Shown: one piece after another, positions 62,974 to 64,000 of the stretch
Position numbering within the stretch: the stretch's first letter is position 1
Layout: each line of letters opens with the position of its first letter
Origin: Bolinopsis microptera
Lineage: Eukaryota > Ctenophora > Tentaculata > Lobata > Bolinopsidae
Direction of reading: 5' to 3'
DNA: 64,000 nucleotides
NCBI RefSeq assembly: GCF_026151205.1
Contig: NC_087073.1
Location: 14,217,837-14,281,836, forward strand
The notes under the pieces: model-generated
Seen by the model: only the letters and a program-made list of their open reading frames with translations
The model's database searches: none
Told to the model about the DNA's origin: nothing
Made by a program: the position numbers and the translations under genes

Positions 62974-64000
62974 ATGGCTCCAAGCATTCCTGTTGTAGTT
63001 CACTTCGCTGTTGCAGCATTCTTCGGGAATGTTGCCTTCTGCGCCATGGGCTTCGGGATGGGAATTTGCTTCCTCTTTCTCTATCAGATAGGTGCTATTG
63101 CAGGACTAATGGAATGCTGTGGACTACCTGGTTTAAAGAATGCTGTTTTTCTTCAAACTATAGCGTTGGCAGTGATTCAACCCATCATGCTCTGGAATGT
63201 GGGACTCAGGAACAACATCAGGTGGGAGATAATGCTACTGATGATACCCTCACAGCTGGTGGCAGCTCCTTTGGGGCAGTATCTTCAGGACTACACTCCA
63301 GCTCCCGTTCTTAAAACCATTGTTGGTGTACTGACCATCGGAGTTGCAGGCTGGCAAATCTTCAATATCTATTGCTCGACTAGAAGCAGAGGTCCAGCGA
63401 TTCCTGTGGATTTAAATGAGGAAATAAAGAAGGAACCAGTATATTTTATGATTGGGAGTCAGAGATCAGGCAGCAACTGGCTTCAACTTTTGATCAATAA
63501 AAGGCATCCCAGTATCGCAGCCCCTCATCCTCCACACATCTTCAAGAATTTCTTTCCCATCCTTTCAAACTTTGGGAATTTATCCTCTGACACCAACTTT
63601 GACGGACTGGTAAATGCGGTATGCGATTTTGTAGAAGCAAACCCAGTGCCATGGCTGAACAAATCTCAGTCAGCGATTAAACTAAACCGATTGATGATCA
63701 AACAACAGTGTGAAGGTAAAAGAAGTCTGATAATGTTATTTGAGGTGATAATGGATATCTTTGCAAAAGCAAACGATTGTCAAACATGGATTTGTAAATC
63801 GATGACGGTAGGATTATACCAGGACGAGCTTTACAGACATTTTGGAGGCAGGTTAAGATACATCTACATCTACAGAGATCCGAGGGATGTTTGTCTGTCT
63901 TTCAAAGAGGCTCCCGTAGGGCCCGCTCACTACTTCATCATATCTACAACTTGGGCAATCCAGCAGAGGATTGCTCTTGATCTTCTGAAATCGTTCCCGT
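62974..64000 (+). CDS. TSUP-like membrane segment fused to a sulfotransferase (partial)
   Basis: An open frame of 342 residues from MAPSIPVVVHFAVAAFFGN runs off the window edge without an intron. Residues 1-135 hold about four hydrophobic helices with glycine-rich turns (AMGFGMGICFLFLYQIGAIA, then IPSQLVAAPLGQYL) like one half of a TauE/SafE (TSUP) anion transporter. From residue about 155 comes a PAPS-dependent sulfotransferase: MIGSQRSGSNWLQ is the 5'-phosphosulfate loop and IYIYRDPRDVCLS the 3'-phosphate site. TSUP members move sulfite, sulfoacetate or related anions, so a transporter joined to a sulfate-transferring enzyme is chemically sensible. A possible acceptor (ttgtttag, 62955) precedes the start, so an upstream exon may exist. 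Confidence 0.78.
   Translation, partial: MAPSIPVVVHFAVAAFFGNVAFCAMGFGMGICFLFLYQIGAIAGLMECCGLPGLKNAVFLQTIALAVIQPIMLWNVGLRNNIRWEIMLLMIPSQLVAAPLGQYLQDYTPAPVLKTIVGVLTIGVAGWQIFNIYCSTRSRGPAIPVDLNEEIKKEPVYFMIGSQRSGSNWLQLLINKRHPSIAAPHPPHIFKNFFPILSNFGNLSSDTNFDGLVNAVCDFVEANPVPWLNKSQSAIKLNRLMIKQQCEGKRSLIMLFEVIMDIFAKANDCQTWICKSMTVGLYQDELYRHFGGRLRYIYIYRDPRDVCLSFKEAPVGPAHYFIISTTWAIQQRIALDLLKSFP

Overview
The window is nuclear DNA of an animal. Genes are split by many short GT-AG introns (mostly 65-300 bp), the spacers are AT-rich and full of micro- and minisatellites and inverted-repeat elements, and the proteins use metazoan extracellular modules (MAM, LDL-receptor class A, LCCL, SUEL lectin, kringle, pentraxin, trefoil, Ig). 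The mixture, the modest intron size and a self-recognition-like Ig receptor would suit a marine, early-branching animal (cnidarian, ctenophore or placozoan grade). I cannot fix the phylum from the sequence alone.

Layout. 1-5571: no convincing gene; a 1.1 kb inverted-repeat element flanked by TTAA (2515-3649) and a pure (CT)164 tract. 5572-6900 (minus): an intronless ORF for the GTPase-binding/FH3 half of an INF2-like formin, with a decayed second copy at about 7081-7320. 10120-13999 (plus): a nine-exon tetraspanin-like gene with a 12-bp minisatellite in one intron. 16308-59626 (plus): one giant gene of about 103 recognisable coding exons (about 18 kb of coding sequence, roughly 6,000 residues). 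59627-62973: spacer with several palindromic elements. 62974-64000 (plus, cut by the window edge): a membrane-transporter-like (TSUP) half fused to a sulfotransferase domain.

The giant gene reads, in order: fucolectin-type F5/8C, MGAT5-tail-like, SUEL, LDLa, F5/8C, LCCL, SUEL, LDLa, then 23 MAM domains alternating with 13 more LDLa (15 in all), four Ig domains, two WSC-like domains, one more MGAT5-tail-like domain and one trefoil. In three MAM domains a foreign module (kringle, pentraxin, an unnamed Cys-rich module) sits inside the MAM fold, each time at the same phase-1 intron just after the TGP..DHT motif. This is a clear case of exon shuffling into one repeated intron. The protein should be secreted or extracellular, binding glycans and proteins; no membrane anchor was found, and the first and last exons are not settled.

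Two genes sit inside its introns. At 29337-29969 (plus) is a single-exon gene with its own TATA box for an unrecognised basic 210-residue protein. At 43568-41618 (minus) is a three-exon gene for a type I Ig receptor with an SH3-binding motif and a hemITAM-like YEDL tail. The other long introns carry a 2.8 kb near-perfect palindrome (51682-54471) and an array of twelve CACGTG sites (19820-20092). All exon coordinates come from reading splice sites and reading frames by eye.
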